64,000 nt of DNA from Anniella stebbinsi (GCA_029215795.1 JARDYH010000002.1:42454001-42518000), one strand, 5' to 3'. Shown: positions 1 to 10,338, counted from the first letter of the stretch. Numbers and translations are program-made. Notes: generated from the letters alone by a model not told the origin.

Positions 1-222
1 ATTTGGAGCCAACAGCCTCCACTGGCTTGTACCATCCAGACATTCTTCCTAATATTTATTTAAAATCTCCTTCCTTGTCATTTGAACTACTTGTTTCAGG
101 TCCCAACCTCTGAAGCAGAGGAGAAGAAATTTGTTCCATAAATGTGACAGCTCTTCAGATATTTGAAGATGTCCATGACATCACCTCTTAATCCTCTGTT
201 TTCCAGACTAAACATACCTAAC
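1..222 (-). mobile_element. CR1-type LINE remnant, part 1
   Basis: Read on the minus strand, this matches the familiar CR1 reverse-transcriptase C-terminal region (the stretch about cutting, elongating and the following 3' part). It is old, with many changes and no open frame. The copy resumes at 1296 after a large MITE insertion, so both parts are one insertion event split in two. Assignment is from recognised sequence pattern, not a search. Confidence 0.6.
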
Positions 223-621
223 TAGGGGTGTGCACGGACCCCCCGGATCGGATCGGGACCCGGATCGGGACCTCCAATTTTGTCACGGACCGGTTCGGAC
301 AAAATCGGAGGCCCCCCGGACCGGATCGAGTCCAATCCCGACCCAAAAATCGTAAATTTTTGGATCGGCCGCAATTTTTTTCCCCATAGACTTGCATTGC
401 AATGCAAGTCTATGAGGAAAAAATGGCAGCGGGTGGGTGAGGGGGGGCCTAACTCCCTCCCCCCCGGGGCCGTCCGCTGTGGACGGCCCCGGCAGGTAAG
501 CCCCCTCCCCCGCGCTCCCTACCCCCCCTGGGGCCATCCGCTTCCATCCGCTGGCGCCCGCGGGCACCAGCGGATAGAAGCGGACGGCTCCGGGGGGGGT
601 AAGCCCCCTTCCCCGCCACTG

Positions 622-806
622 CTTACCTTCTCGGCCCGTCCGCTCCCGTCCGGCGCCGGCGGCTACTACCAGCGGGCTCCGCGGCCTACTCTCGAGTAGC
701 GCGCCGGGTGATGACATCACCCGGCGCGCCACCCTGGAGTAGGCCGCGGAGCCTGCTGGTAGTAGTCGCCGGCGCCGGACGGGAGCGGCCGGGCCGGCAA
801 GGTAAG
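622..806. repeat. 185-bp palindrome P1 inside the foldback MITE
   Basis: An almost perfect palindrome centred on base 714, at GGTGATG-A-CATCACC. It begins CTTACC and ends GGTAAG. A direct second copy starts 236 bp downstream. Mismatches between arms are few, so the arms are young or are kept similar by gene conversion. Confidence 0.88.
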
Positions 807-857
807 GGCCCCCTCCCCCCCTCCGCGCGCCCCCTCCTCCCCTCCATGCACCCCCTG

Positions 858-1042
858 CTTACCTTCTCGGCCCGTCCGCTCCCGTCCGGCGCCGGCGGCT
901 ACTACCAGCAGGCTCCACGGCCTGCTCTAGAGTAGCGCGCCGGGTGATGACATCACCCGGGACGCCACCCTGGAGCAGGCCGCGGAGCCCGCTGGTAGTA
1001 GCTGCTAGTGCCGGACGGGAGCGGACGGGCCGAGAAGGTAAG
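858..1042. repeat. 185-bp palindrome P2 inside the foldback MITE
   Basis: Second copy of P1, the same length, centred on base 950 with the same GGTGATG-A-CATCACC centre and the same CTTACC and GGTAAG borders. P1 and P2 differ by scattered substitutions. Confidence 0.88.
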
Positions 1043-1295
1043 CGCCCCCCTCCTCCCCCCCCGCTGTCCACTTTCATCGGCGGGCGCCCGCTGGCGCCCG
1101 CCAATGGAAGCGGCGGTGGGCGCCAGTGGGCGCCCGCCGATCCGCCGATCCGCCGAACCGGTTCGGAGCCTTTTCGGACCGGTTCGGATTGGATCGGCCG
1201 ATCCAGCTGCGGGATTGGAAATCGGATAATTTATCCGATTTCCCACTGGACCGGACTCGGATCGTGGATCGGGTCCGATCCAGTGCACATCCCTA

Positions 1296-1520
1296 TACCT
1301 AACTCCTTCAACCATTCCCCATAGAACTTGATCTCCAGGCTCCTCATCATCTCTGGATATGATCCACTTTGTTGATATCCTTCTTAAATTATGGTGCAAA
1401 AGACTGTACACACTATACCAGGAGAAGACTGACCAAAGCAGAATATTGTGGTGCCATTATTCACATGATCAGGACACTTTAATTCTCATGGTTGGTTTGT
1501 GATCTACTAAACCCCTCACA
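1296..1520 (-). mobile_element. CR1-type LINE remnant, part 2
   Basis: Continuation of the minus-strand CR1 that stops at 222. After the target duplication the text resumes with CCTTCAACC and runs through a degraded CR1 segment with the typical GACTGACCAAAGCAGAATA stretch at about 1426-1444. The far end is uncertain. Confidence 0.5.
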
Positions 1521-1568
1521 AGTATTAGTTTAAAGCTTTCCTGATCAGGTTTATGAGACCAGCTCAGG

Positions 1569-1888
1569 TAGGCTGACCAGATAAAATCCAGGTCAGGGCT
1601 CCTGTAACTTTAACAGTTGTAGAGAAAAGGGAATTTCAGCCAGTGTCATTTGAATGCAATTAGTTCCTGGTGAAATTCCCTCTTCATCACAACTGTTAAA
1701 GTTGCAGAGGCCCTGCCTTCTTTTGTATATGGTCACTCTAGTATAGTGTCTGCAACTTTAACTGTTGTGATGAAGAGGGAATTTCACCAGGAACTAATTG
1801 CGTACAAATGACACTGGCTGAAATTACCTTTTCTCTACAACTGTTAAAGTTACAGGAGCCCTGACCTGGATTTTATCTGGTCAGCCTA
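1569..1888. mobile_element. 320-bp dimeric hAT-like MITE, copy 1
   Basis: Ends are TAGGCTGACCAG and CTGGTCAGCCTA. An exact 8-bp target duplication, AGCTCAGG, lies at 1561-1568 and 1889-1896. The element is two inverted arms of about 155 bp around a centre near CTCTAGTATAGTG. Each arm is itself semi-palindromic (TAACAGTTGT and ACAACTGTTA occur in each). Six further full, split or half copies lie in this window. Confidence 0.92.
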
Positions 1889-1899
1889 AGCTCAGGCCT

Positions 1900-2750
1900 T
1901 CACAGTGATCAAGAGCTACAATCTATCTCCTACCAGAAGTCCTACATCATGGAAGCATAGATCATGATACAAGAAACCAAACCTTTTCCCAGTGACATAA
2001 TCTATGTAGCTAGACATTCACTTCTTCTCTGACTTCCTAGGCCACAACCTTCAAAAGGAAGGAGTGATGTGAACACCACTGGTGTCACAAGATCATTCAC
2101 CTTCCTTCCCAGAGCCTCATAGTCACATGTAATTGCACAATTTTAGGGGGCCAAAAACCAAAAATCAATCCTGACTCTAATCGTGCATTTTTGAGGCCAC
2201 AAAAAAGCCCCATGGCAAATGAAAAGGGGTAGTGATTGCAGTGGGGAGGGACAAACAAGACTGTTTCTGCTGTGAAGGCCACTGGGATACCAGCTGAAGA
2301 ACCGAGGGGGAGAACAAATCATGTGAGCTTCATTGTCCATTGGGCGCACTGTGGGCTTGTTCTGCAAATGACCCACACTGCATAGCTCATTCACAGGATG
2401 GCTTAGCATGATGTGCAAATGCAGCCAATGTTCAGTGACCCTGCTGAATTTTGGCAGCCAGTGTAATGACAGATGGCTGCACACAAATCTAGAACTGGAG
2501 AACATGTCCTCCAACTCAAGAGTTCCTGACTTGCAGCTCAGTTCAGCAGCTTGAGGTGGAAGTTGGAGATGTTTGTTCTAAAATTCAGCAAACAGAAGAT
2601 GCTCCTTTGTTGACCAAAGGCAGGAATCCAGGTTCCTTACATTTTGATCAGCCTCAGATCCTGCAATTCCCAAAGTCCCTGACAAGAAGAATATGTGCAA
2701 GCTGGGCTGTATGAATGAAAAAGTATACCCCTCTTTAGGAACAGACATTC
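1900..2750. other. No recognised feature
   Basis: AT-moderate sequence without a supported exon, repeat or long inverted structure. Open frames on the minus strand near 2100-2514 show no domain I recognise and are most likely chance. Confidence 0.4.
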
Positions 2751-2867
2751 CCAGCCATGTAGCACAGTCTGTGCAGATCTTGTTCCAGATAAAGAGCCAC
2801 CATGGATTAGAAACTACTTGAATACTCCTGTGTGATGTAGGATGCCTTATGCAATTCGTCCATACTG

Positions 2868-3420
2868 GTGAAGCTCATCTTCCTCCTAAATGGGGCAGAC
2901 CCTTCTACAGAAGTGCTGTGGGTGACAATACAGGTCCCCAAAACTAATTTAGTGCTTGGAATGTGCTATTCTCCCCCAGACCAAAATGCTCAGGGTGACC
3001 TTGCGACTGAAAGCGAAATCAGGGAGGCCTCCAAATGTGGAAGTGCTGTAAGAATGGGTGACTTCAATTATCTTCACATTGACTGGATAAATGCATATTC
3101 CAGTCATGACAAAGAGGTTAAATTTCTTGATATCCTAAACAACGGTGCCCTAGAACAGTTGGTCATGGAACCAACCAAAGGGGAAGTGACCCTGGACTTA
3201 ATCCTAAGTGGTGTTGCCCAGGACCTAATATGAGATGAAAATATTGTTGAACCAATCTGTAACAGTGACCACAGTGCTATCAGATTCAATATATATTTAA
3301 GTGGAAATCTGACCAGGAAGTCCAACACAGTCACATTTGACTTCAAAAGAGGAAACTTCTCTAAAATGAGGGAACTGGTGTCAAGGAAGCTATTGTAGAA
3401 AAGAGGGCTTCCTTCAGAAA
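2868..3420 (+). pseudogene. CR1 LINE endonuclease-domain fragment
   Basis: The frame opening at 2868 encodes a degraded apurinic-type endonuclease segment of CR1 ORF2: a CYSPPDQ block (family pattern CYRPPDQ), an MGDFNYLHIDW block carrying the D and N of the active site, EPTKGEVTLDLIL, and after a stop at 3231-3233 an SDHSAIRF block, the conserved SDH near the end of the domain. In the family this enzyme nicks the target DNA for target-primed reverse transcription. Here the frame is broken and the reverse transcriptase is absent. Confidence 0.75.
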
Positions 3421-3496
3421 ATGATAGTCTTGCTGATAGGTGTGTGGACAGGGTGTGCCCAGTGTGCCCAGGCACACCCTAATATCTTTGGGGGGA

Positions 3497-3514
3497 TGCG
3501 TGTGTGTGTGTGTG

Positions 3515-3545
<31 letters not shown>
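3497..3545. repeat. (TG)n/(TA)n microsatellite
   Basis: A run of GT repeats interrupted by a short TATATATA block. Confidence 0.95.
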
Positions 3546-3550
3546 TCACT

Positions 3551-3645
3551 TAAGGCAGGTGCCCTCTGTTCACTTAAGGCAGGTGCCCTCCAGATGTTTT
3601 GGCCTACAACTCCCATCAGCCCCAGCTAGCAGAGCTCAGACTTCT
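3551..3645. repeat. Arm of a dispersed palindromic repeat
   Basis: Contains CCAGATGTTTTGGCCTACAA followed by CTCCCATCAGCCCCAGCTAG, the arm of a very common squamate-type palindromic repeat. The first 20 or so bases (CACTTAAGGCAGGTGCCCTC) occur twice in tandem. The second arm is missing. Confidence 0.6.
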
Positions 3646-4050
3646 TAGACTTCTCTCATAATTCAAAACATTAAAGTATGGAACTTTTAGATATTTTTTA
3701 CAGGGATGTTTGGGCCTTGGTTTTTTGTTTTTTTTACAGAAGGGGTTTCTTTCACTCAAGTTATATCAAGAATTCTCTCTCACACACAGAATCAAATCCA
3801 TCCAAAAGCAAAACAAGAAAGAGAGAATACCCATGTTTGAAAGCCTAGAAGCAATGAGCTTTTTGAGGAGTTCATCTGGGACCTGGCTTCCATCTTTATA
3901 ATGTTTTGACATTTGTTGTAGTGGTTCTTTTTCCCATACCCAGTTCTCAAACATTTGTGATGGAACCTCTACAAAATCTGTTTCCACATTAGTTCCACTA
4001 AACCGAGCAAAATCAGTCTATGAAAGATGAGAACAAATATAAATAAATAA

Positions 4051-4089
4051 ATACACATGCGCACGCACGCACACACGCACACACACACA

Positions 4090-4137
<48 letters not shown>
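4051..4137. repeat. (CA)n-(TA)n compound microsatellite
   Basis: CA/CG-type repeats run directly into about 50 bp of uninterrupted TA, probably length-variable. Confidence 0.95.
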
Positions 4138-4141
<4 letters not shown>

Positions 4142-4234
4142 TGGGAGGCTGGTGTGTTACGAAGTGCTGGCTTCCACTTCCATTTTTATTTCCAAGAATA
4201 CTTCAGGGCCCCGTGTGGCCCTCTATGCCATTCT

Positions 4235-4252
4235 TTTTTTGGGGGGGGGGGA
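4235..4252. repeat. T-run and G-run
   Basis: A homopolymer T run followed by about ten G. No gene context. Confidence 0.7.
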
Positions 4253-4867
4253 ATGTGAAGGAAAAGTAGAATACACACAAAGTAAGGGAAAGGCTGAGGA
4301 AAGGCTCAGACAAAGTCATGCAAAACTAGTTAAATCCTGGCCATGAAATTAGTATTTTCTATAACTGTCATTTAAATACAGGGGAAACAGTTCACTTTTG
4401 AGACAACTTGATGTGAACCTTCTTTGCTTTCCCAAACTTTAACCAAATCCAGACTTTTGTGGGGACTGAAGAACTTGGCTTAACTCTTAATGAATAGCTA
4501 AAGAATCTTATGCATGTCCTTTTTTTATTTTCTTCCAGTGAGGCCCAGTGTGGAAATGCTAAAACACTGAACAGAAACCATTTCTTATTGTCCCATTCCA
4601 TTAGGAAAAAAATACATGACACAAATGCTGTTTATTCTCACAAGACCTCCAGTCCATTCTGTTGTGTTAAGATGTTTGGATAAATCTGATGAGCCTTGTA
4701 GAGGTCTGACCCAGTTTTCATCTGTCAGAAGAAGTAGATTAATACCAGGGGGGTTATAAAGAATAAACCTTGTCAGATAAACCTGAATCCCTTTTAAAAT
4801 ATAAAATCACAAAATTAATGGGTGATGAGAATGGAAATAATAACTCTGAATTACTGCAGGTGGCAAT

Positions 4868-4935
4868 TTTATATATACCCTTACCTGGGAGTAAGTCTAA
4901 CTGAATTCAGTAGCATTGCTAAGTAAACATGTATA
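4868..4935. repeat. Fragment of a common squamate-type repeat
   Basis: Contains CTTACCTGGGAGTAAGTCTA followed by a diverged CTAAGTAAACATG arm. This matches a dispersed palindromic repeat whose fuller copies are at 7888 and 21609. It is old and partial. Confidence 0.45.
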
Positions 4936-6330
4936 TGGGGGAAATGACCTTGGACGGTCTGAACTAGTAACATTTCCATATGGATTGCAATCTGACTTAG
5001 TAATATACACAATCATTCTATCTTTCCTTGATTGGCATAACAACATCATCTGGCCATATTCAGTCTATTTTATGGATTTCTCCACCAGAAGCAAGTCCTG
5101 CTGGAAGTCAATGGTGCTGACTTCCACTTGACTATACTAGTGCCTGAGTTAAATGGCTTAAAGCAAAAAAGCATCCACGGTACCATATTTTTCAGTCTCT
5201 AGATTAACTATTTTTCATTAGCACAGTTTACCCAATTATAAGCAGAGAATTATTCTGCATTTTAAAAGCCTTTGGCAAAGTCCTTCCTTAGATACCATTA
5301 ATTTCAGAATAAAAAAGAAAGAGTACAATCTAATAATTACTTGCTCATTGAAACTCAGGCAATGCAAATCAAAAGATTAGAATCATGTCACATTTGGGAA
5401 TCTGTGTGGAGCCTTTGTTCCCTTATTACCTATTGCCCAGGTACCCACAGCTGACATCCTATTCTTTGTAATCAAGAAGTACTAACATGTGCCAAAAATC
5501 CATTGTAGTTGATTTTTGTGGGGAGGTTTTAACATGTTGGTTAAAATGCTAATTGAAGCAGCAGAAAGTAAGAAATAGACAAAATGTAATCCAGGGATAT
5601 CTAAATCCATTGTGATCTATGGGAACTGGTTGGTTATTTCAGTGGGACATTTCAAGTATGCTTACCTTTCCCCAGATTGGGTTTACAGCCTGTCTGTGAT
5701 ATTTAACAATATTTATTTGAAAGCAACTTTAATTGGAAGAAATGCAGCTTATTTCCAAGTAGACATGTTTAAGATTAGCACAATATATATGGTGGAAGGC
5801 AACAGAATACTAAAGAACCAAGAAGAAGTATCCTGTCCACAGGAGACTCTTACGGAGAGTTAAGAATGGAAAAGTCTACTTGGGGCAATTTACACGGAGA
5901 TGCTTTCCAACACAATTCAGTTTAAAATTGCATTTTCATAAAATCGGATTTCCTGCTCTTGTGGCTCACGTAGCCAATGAAAGCGGCATATACAAAAAAC
6001 AAAAAGAACCACCTTTTCATGACAGACTGCATGAGAAATAGCATTAAGTTCGAACATATGTGGGTGGAGTCTCACAGCATCAAAAAGATTCTTTAAAAAT
6101 AATAATAATAATAACCATTTTGTGAACTTGTGCTTCTCCAGGTAAGCACAGAATTAAAATAGGATTCTCCACCCTTCTCTCTGCTCCATGCTGGGAAAGT
6201 GCAATGGAAGTAATTTGGAATTACTTCTGAGTAAACATGTTTATCGGACTGTTCTCAGGACAGAAGTGGAGATTTTAAAAGAACAACAGTCATCCCAGCG
6301 CAACATGCTGAAGGCTCCTTTGAGGAAAAA
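4936..6330. other. No firm feature
   Basis: Mostly AT-rich sequence. It holds a short (AAT)n tract near 6100 and a partial arm of the GAGTAAACATG repeat near 6225. No exon is supported. Confidence 0.4.
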
Positions 6331-6334
6331 CAAA

Positions 6335-6474
6335 GTCATTAAAGTGTTTTATTGGTGTTTTATTGGTGTTTTAATGATGTACTGGTTTTATCTGCTTTTA
6401 ATCAGTTTTTGTATTTTGTGTTTGGTGTTGTTCCCCGCCTCGATCCGTTGGGAGAGGCGGGTGATAAATAAATA

Positions 6475-6507
<33 letters not shown>
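6335..6507 (+). mobile_element. L2-like LINE 3' end
   Basis: The stretch GTTCCCCGCCTCGATCC, then GGAGAGGCGGGTGATAAATA and an (ATT)n tail, matches the 3' end of the longer element at 23700-25125. Only the tail is present. Confidence 0.8.
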
Positions 6508-6508
<1 letters not shown>

Positions 6509-6529
6509 CCTTTTGCAAATGTGCGCTCT

Positions 6530-6650
6530 TCCAGATATTTATTTATTAAAACATTTGTATCCCGCCCTATATCACTGATCTCAGGGCAGTGTACCGATAA
6601 AATCGGTACGATATAAACATAAATAATTTAAATAATAAGTTATTTCTCTT
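6530..6650 (-). mobile_element. LINE 3' end fragment
   Basis: TTTATTTATTAAAACATTTG and TATCCCGCCCTAT form the reverse of a LINE 3' end with a TAAATAAA tail. It lies in the opposite orientation to the neighbour at 6335. Confidence 0.55.
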
Positions 6651-6654
6651 CCTC

Positions 6655-7885
6655 CTATCAGCACTGCTCCCCCGCAGCCAGCACAGAAGCCAGTATCGCT
6701 AGCTGAGATCACATAGACTCCCAAATGGCACTGAAGTTGTTGTAATGGGAAAATCCACCATAAAAAGACTTTGCAAAAATGTGGGTTTTGTGGCAGGAAT
6801 GTCGGTGAGTCGCATTAGTGCCAGTGGCAACACCAGAAAAAAAATTCCAAGGGGGGGGCAAAGAAGGGGTAAAGTATATTTCTAGGTGGGTCCCACATGT
6901 TAAGATCTCTGAAAGAAAAAGAATTGTATATCTCACACTAAAACTGCCATTCTAACCATATATTCTGAAATAAGTCATATATTGATTTAGATAATTTTTT
7001 AAAATATAGCATGTATTAGCCAAATTCAAATTATAGTAAGGAAAAAGCCTTTCAAACAAGGTAGAGTATACAAGCATTTCCTTGACATACAGATTAGACA
7101 GACATAAAACTTTCTTTAGAAAACAGTTACTTTTGAACCAGTGCAGGCAGAACCACGAAGATAGACTCTTAGTAAGAGCAAACTGAGACACCAGGGTCCT
7201 GTACACCTAGGAAACCCAATGCATGTTGTTCTGTATCTAGATTATAGCCATCTCTGGAATAGGGCTGGCCCTAGACATTTTGCTGCCTGAAGCAGAATAG
7301 CAAATGATGCCCCCCTCCCCACTCAAGTCGACTTATTTTGGCACTTGAGGCCAGTTGACAAAAGCTTATTATGCCATAATAAAGTTGTGAGTCTTCAAGA
7401 CGTCACAGGACACTTTATGGTTTTTGAACACACAAAAAGGAAGAGCTTCCTATGCTTCTCTTCACATCTGTTCACCTTTCTTTAGGAAGTACAAACACCT
7501 CCTGTCAAGGAGGATTATACAGGAATCAAATAGGATTTCCTTCTGCTATGGAACACACTTACATAGGAGTAAGCACCATTTTGTTATAGGAAAGGATAAC
7601 ATTTTTTAAAATTTAAATTTAAAAATAAGTATCTGTTACCTGGTACAGAGTTTTCCCATGGAAAACCTGTCTGGTTCACTGTTGTGATTATTTGATTGGG
7701 AATGAAATGCAGTTACGGATGACTGAAGAAGAGGCACTATATATAATTTTAGGGGAACTAATCACTACTGTACTTATTATTGTCTTTAAATATGGTTAAA
7801 CATCCCACAGTTATCTTGCTATTCTATTTCTACAATGCCTTCATCTGTATCCTTTACTCCTGTCTTTTCTTCACCCTCCCTTTTT
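6655..7885. other. No firm feature
   Basis: No exon recognised. A degraded dispersed-repeat-like stretch beginning GGGCTGGCCCTAGACATTTT lies at about 7262. Confidence 0.35.
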
Positions 7886-7887
7886 CA

Positions 7888-7980
7888 GGCTGAATCCTAT
7901 GCACATTTACGTCAGAATAAGTCCTATTGATCTCAGTGGGGCTTACTTCTGGGTAGACATATTTAGAATTGTACTGCAGC
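7888..7980. repeat. Dispersed palindromic repeat (GAATCCTATGCAC type)
   Basis: Inverted arms around GATCTCAGTGGGGCTTACTT: the left arm has CTGAATCCTATGCACATTTA and the right arm returns with TTAGAATTGTACTGCAGC. The same family is seen near 4868, 21609, 49080 and 52762. Confidence 0.6.
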
Positions 7981-8287
7981 TCTGTTTTTAAGGTGACACA
8001 AGATACACACATACAATGTTTACCAAAAGAATGGCTTTCTGGTTACTGCATCATATCCGCTTGAATAAAGGGGGTTGCACCCTAAAATAAACAAGGGCAA
8101 ATAGGGATTGTTTTAGCAAGCATTCTGAAAAAAGTGCTGCTGAATTCTCCTTAGCCAGGAGGTCTTTGGGAAATTGCAGTTCTCCCTTCTCCCTTCCTTT
8201 TCTGTCCCCATCCTGCTGGAGTCCAGATTCTGCGGGCCGGTGGGTGGGTGGGAATGAGGAGAGAACATACACAAAGAGACACACAGA

Positions 8288-8496
8288 GGCTGAATTCGGA
8301 CGACATATTACGCAACGGAGGAGGGGGGGAACAATCATCAGTTGTGTTGCTTATTGTGTCGTGTGGGGAGTAACACACAACACACACACAACTGACGGTA
8401 TGCTAATTGGGCAATTTAAACAACGGAGGGAAAGAACGGGCTTGCACATTGTTTAGCCCCAAGTCCCGTTGTTTAAAGTGTTGTCTGAATTCAGCC
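8288..8496. mobile_element. MITE of the GGCTGAATTCGGACGACA family, copy A
   Basis: Bounded by GGCTGAATTCGGACGACA and TGTCTGAATTCAGCC. The interior has ATCATCAGTTGTGTTGCTTA and ACTGACGGTATGCTA. A diverged copy lies in reverse orientation at about 9590-9790. No clear target duplication was found for this copy. Confidence 0.65.
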
Positions 8497-8813
8497 ACCC
8501 CTCTCTCCGTGGACTATTCTGTTTGGGGATAGAGTTCTGCTGGCTAGAGCAGCCCAAAACACCCGGCCGCTCTATACAGCCAGCAGAACTCACGGTGCAT
8601 GCTGAGATATGGCTGGGGGACTGAAGGAGGGGGAGGTAGGAGAAGCTGCAACCAAAATGGCTGCCACATGTTCATAGCAACCGGGGCGTTTGCCGGTGCC
8701 AAGCAACGCCAGCTGCAGCATGTCATCTGTGGAGCTCTGCCTGCCTAACACACGGTCAGTATGCTATTTACCCCTCCGTTGCCTAATATGTCGTCCGAAT
8801 TGAGCCAGAGACC
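8497..8813. other. Short hairpin and end of another MITE of the cluster
   Basis: AGAGTTCTGCTGGCT near 8530 pairs with AGCCAGCAGAACTC near 8580. At about 8755-8812 a fragment ending ATATGTCGTCCGAATTGAGCC is the right end of another element of the cluster family. Confidence 0.45.
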
Positions 8814-9029
8814 CGGACAACACGATAGTCAATGGTGGAGTAATAATCAACTTTACAGTTGTTCATCTAGGGGGTACTCCCCACACAACATGGTAATAAA
8901 TAATCAATTGTGGTGTGGATTAGGATCAGTGCTGAGTTGACTATGGCAGCATTCAGATGACACGATAGTCAATACAACTGATGATTGTCCCCCCCCCCCC
9001 CGTTGCTTATTGTGTCGTCCGAATTCAGC
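8814..9029. mobile_element. MITE of the cluster family, copy B
   Basis: Runs from CGGACAACACGATAGTCAAT to TGTGTCGTCCGAATTCAGC and includes a C homopolymer. It is the reverse complement of the copy at 9794-10019 over nearly its full length. Confidence 0.7.
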
Positions 9030-9254
9030 TTCTGTCTCTCTGTCCCAAACCTCACAGTATCTGCAGAGCAAGAGGAGGGCAGCAGCTCAGGAGGGGACAT
9101 GGCCCCAAACTGCAGCTCCTGATGATCTTCCTTATAACCAGGGAGGGAACAAGTTGTGACAATAGAAAGGATCCCGCTCTACACCCAGCCAGCCAGTCTA
9201 CTGCTGTTCTTGGCAGCCGCTCTGCCTCCCTCCCCACAGCGTGAGCAAGAGAGT

Positions 9255-9412
9255 GGTTGCATTCGGACAACACACTAGTCAATGGTGGGTTGAGTAGCCA
9301 ACTCACAGTTGGTTATTTTGTGGGTACTCCCCACACAACATATTCCTACACAACTGTGGGTGGTTAGGGCTGGTGTTGAGTGGACTAATAGTCAACCCAG
9401 CATTTGACTGAC
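9255..9412. mobile_element. Diverged cluster-family MITE fragment
   Basis: GCATTCGGACAACACACTAG, TGGGTACTCCCCACACAACA and a closing GACTAATAGTCAACCCAGCA match the interior of copy B with many changes. Confidence 0.5.
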
Positions 9413-9589
9413 ACAGCCCCTGCCCCTCTCCCCACCCTCCCTCCTCCCTCAGTCCTCCCAGTTCTATCCCAGCAGCCTCTGCAAGTTGTACCAGTTGTAG
9501 CAGAGTGGCAGCCGCCGCTTTGGTCACTCTTGTCACCTGCCTCTATGGGCTTGTGTGTTAATCCACTTACCATGCGGCATTAACACCTC

Positions 9590-9790
9590 ACCCCTCCACA
9601 TAACACTTTAAACAACTGGCTTCGAGCTAAACAACTTGCATGCCAGTTGTGTCTCTCAGTTGCTTATTTGGGTGGAATAGCATACCGTCAGTAGTTTGTG
9701 AGCGGCGTGTTACCCTCTACACAACACAATAAGCAACGCAACTGACGATTGTTCCCCCCCAGTTGTTTAATGTGTTGTCCGGATGCAGCC
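9590..9790. mobile_element. MITE of the cluster family, reverse copy of A
   Basis: In reverse complement it reads GGCTGCATCCGGACAACAC, then CAATCGTCAGTTGCGTTGCT and ACTGACGGTATGCTA, paralleling copy A at 8288. The far (left) end is poorly defined. Confidence 0.55.
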
Positions 9791-9793
9791 AGT

Positions 9794-10019
9794 GGCTGAA
9801 TTCAGACGACACGCTAAGCAACTGGGTGGGGGGAAACAATCGTCAGTTGTATTGACTATCATGTCGTCCGAATGCTGCCATAGTCAACTCAGCGCTGATC
9901 CTAATCCACACCACAGTTGTTTATTTATTACCATGTTGTATGGGGAGTACCCCCTAGATGAACAACTGTAAAGTTGATTATTACCCCATCATTGACTATC
10001 GTGTCATCCAAATTCAGCC
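9794..10019. mobile_element. MITE of the cluster family, reverse copy of B, with 3-bp duplication
   Basis: The termini are GGCTGAATTCAGACGACAC and GTGTCATCCAAATTCAGCC. It is flanked by AGT on both sides (9791-9793 and 10020-10022), which suggests a 3-bp target duplication of Harbinger type. It forms a roughly 220-bp inverted pair with 8814-9029. Confidence 0.7.
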
Positions 10020-10254
10020 AGTGAGTGGGCAGCAATGGCTCCAGTGAGAAAGAAGCTGTGGGTCCTCCTGGGCAAGAGCAGACTGGGGAGAGCAGCTGAA
10101 TTTGCAGGCCTTTCCTGCTCCGCTGCAACTGGGGTGGCAAGGTCCTTGTTTGGGGGGCGTTTGTCCCCCTTGCTCTGCCACTGAGTAGCATTGGAGTAAA
10201 TCCCTTCATGAAAACTTCAAGACAAATATTGCATTGAGCAGTCTTCCCCGGCTG

Positions 10255-10338
10255 GGTGCTCCCCAGATGTGTTGGACCACAATTTCTATCATCCCCATCC
10301 AGCATGGGAGTTGTATCCCAACACATCTGGAGGGTACC
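10255..10338. repeat. Dispersed palindromic repeat (CCAGATGTGTTGG type)
   Basis: The left arm GGTGCTCCCCAGATGTGTTG pairs with the right arm CAACACATCTGGAGGGTACC around a short loop. Confidence 0.75.

Larger units (their letters stand above)
223..1295. mobile_element. 1,073-bp hAT-like foldback MITE with multiple nested hairpins (subfamily 1)
   Basis: The termini are TAGGGGTGTGCAC on the left and the reverse complement of TAGGGATGTGCAC on the right. An exact 8-bp target duplication, TACCTAAC, lies at 215-222 and 1296-1303, as expected for hAT transposition. About 150 bp at each end is full of GATCGG/CCGATC motifs. Inside are hairpins at about 380-418, 466-490, 525-598 and 1068-1150, and two long palindromes at 622-806 and 858-1042. 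The interior is extremely rich in G, C and CpG. There is no transposase frame; open frames seen in it are by-products of GC-rich palindromes. It would depend on a hAT transposase supplied elsewhere. Confidence 0.9.

Noticed and set aside
622..1042. Regularly spaced palindromes that could suggest a CRISPR-like array
   Set aside because: Only two units of 185 bp, in a eukaryotic transposable element with an 8-bp target duplication.
280..1324. Several 75-150-codon frames on both strands within 223-1295
   Set aside because: They run across GC-rich palindromes, mirror each other on the two strands and show no domain. They are compositional artefacts.
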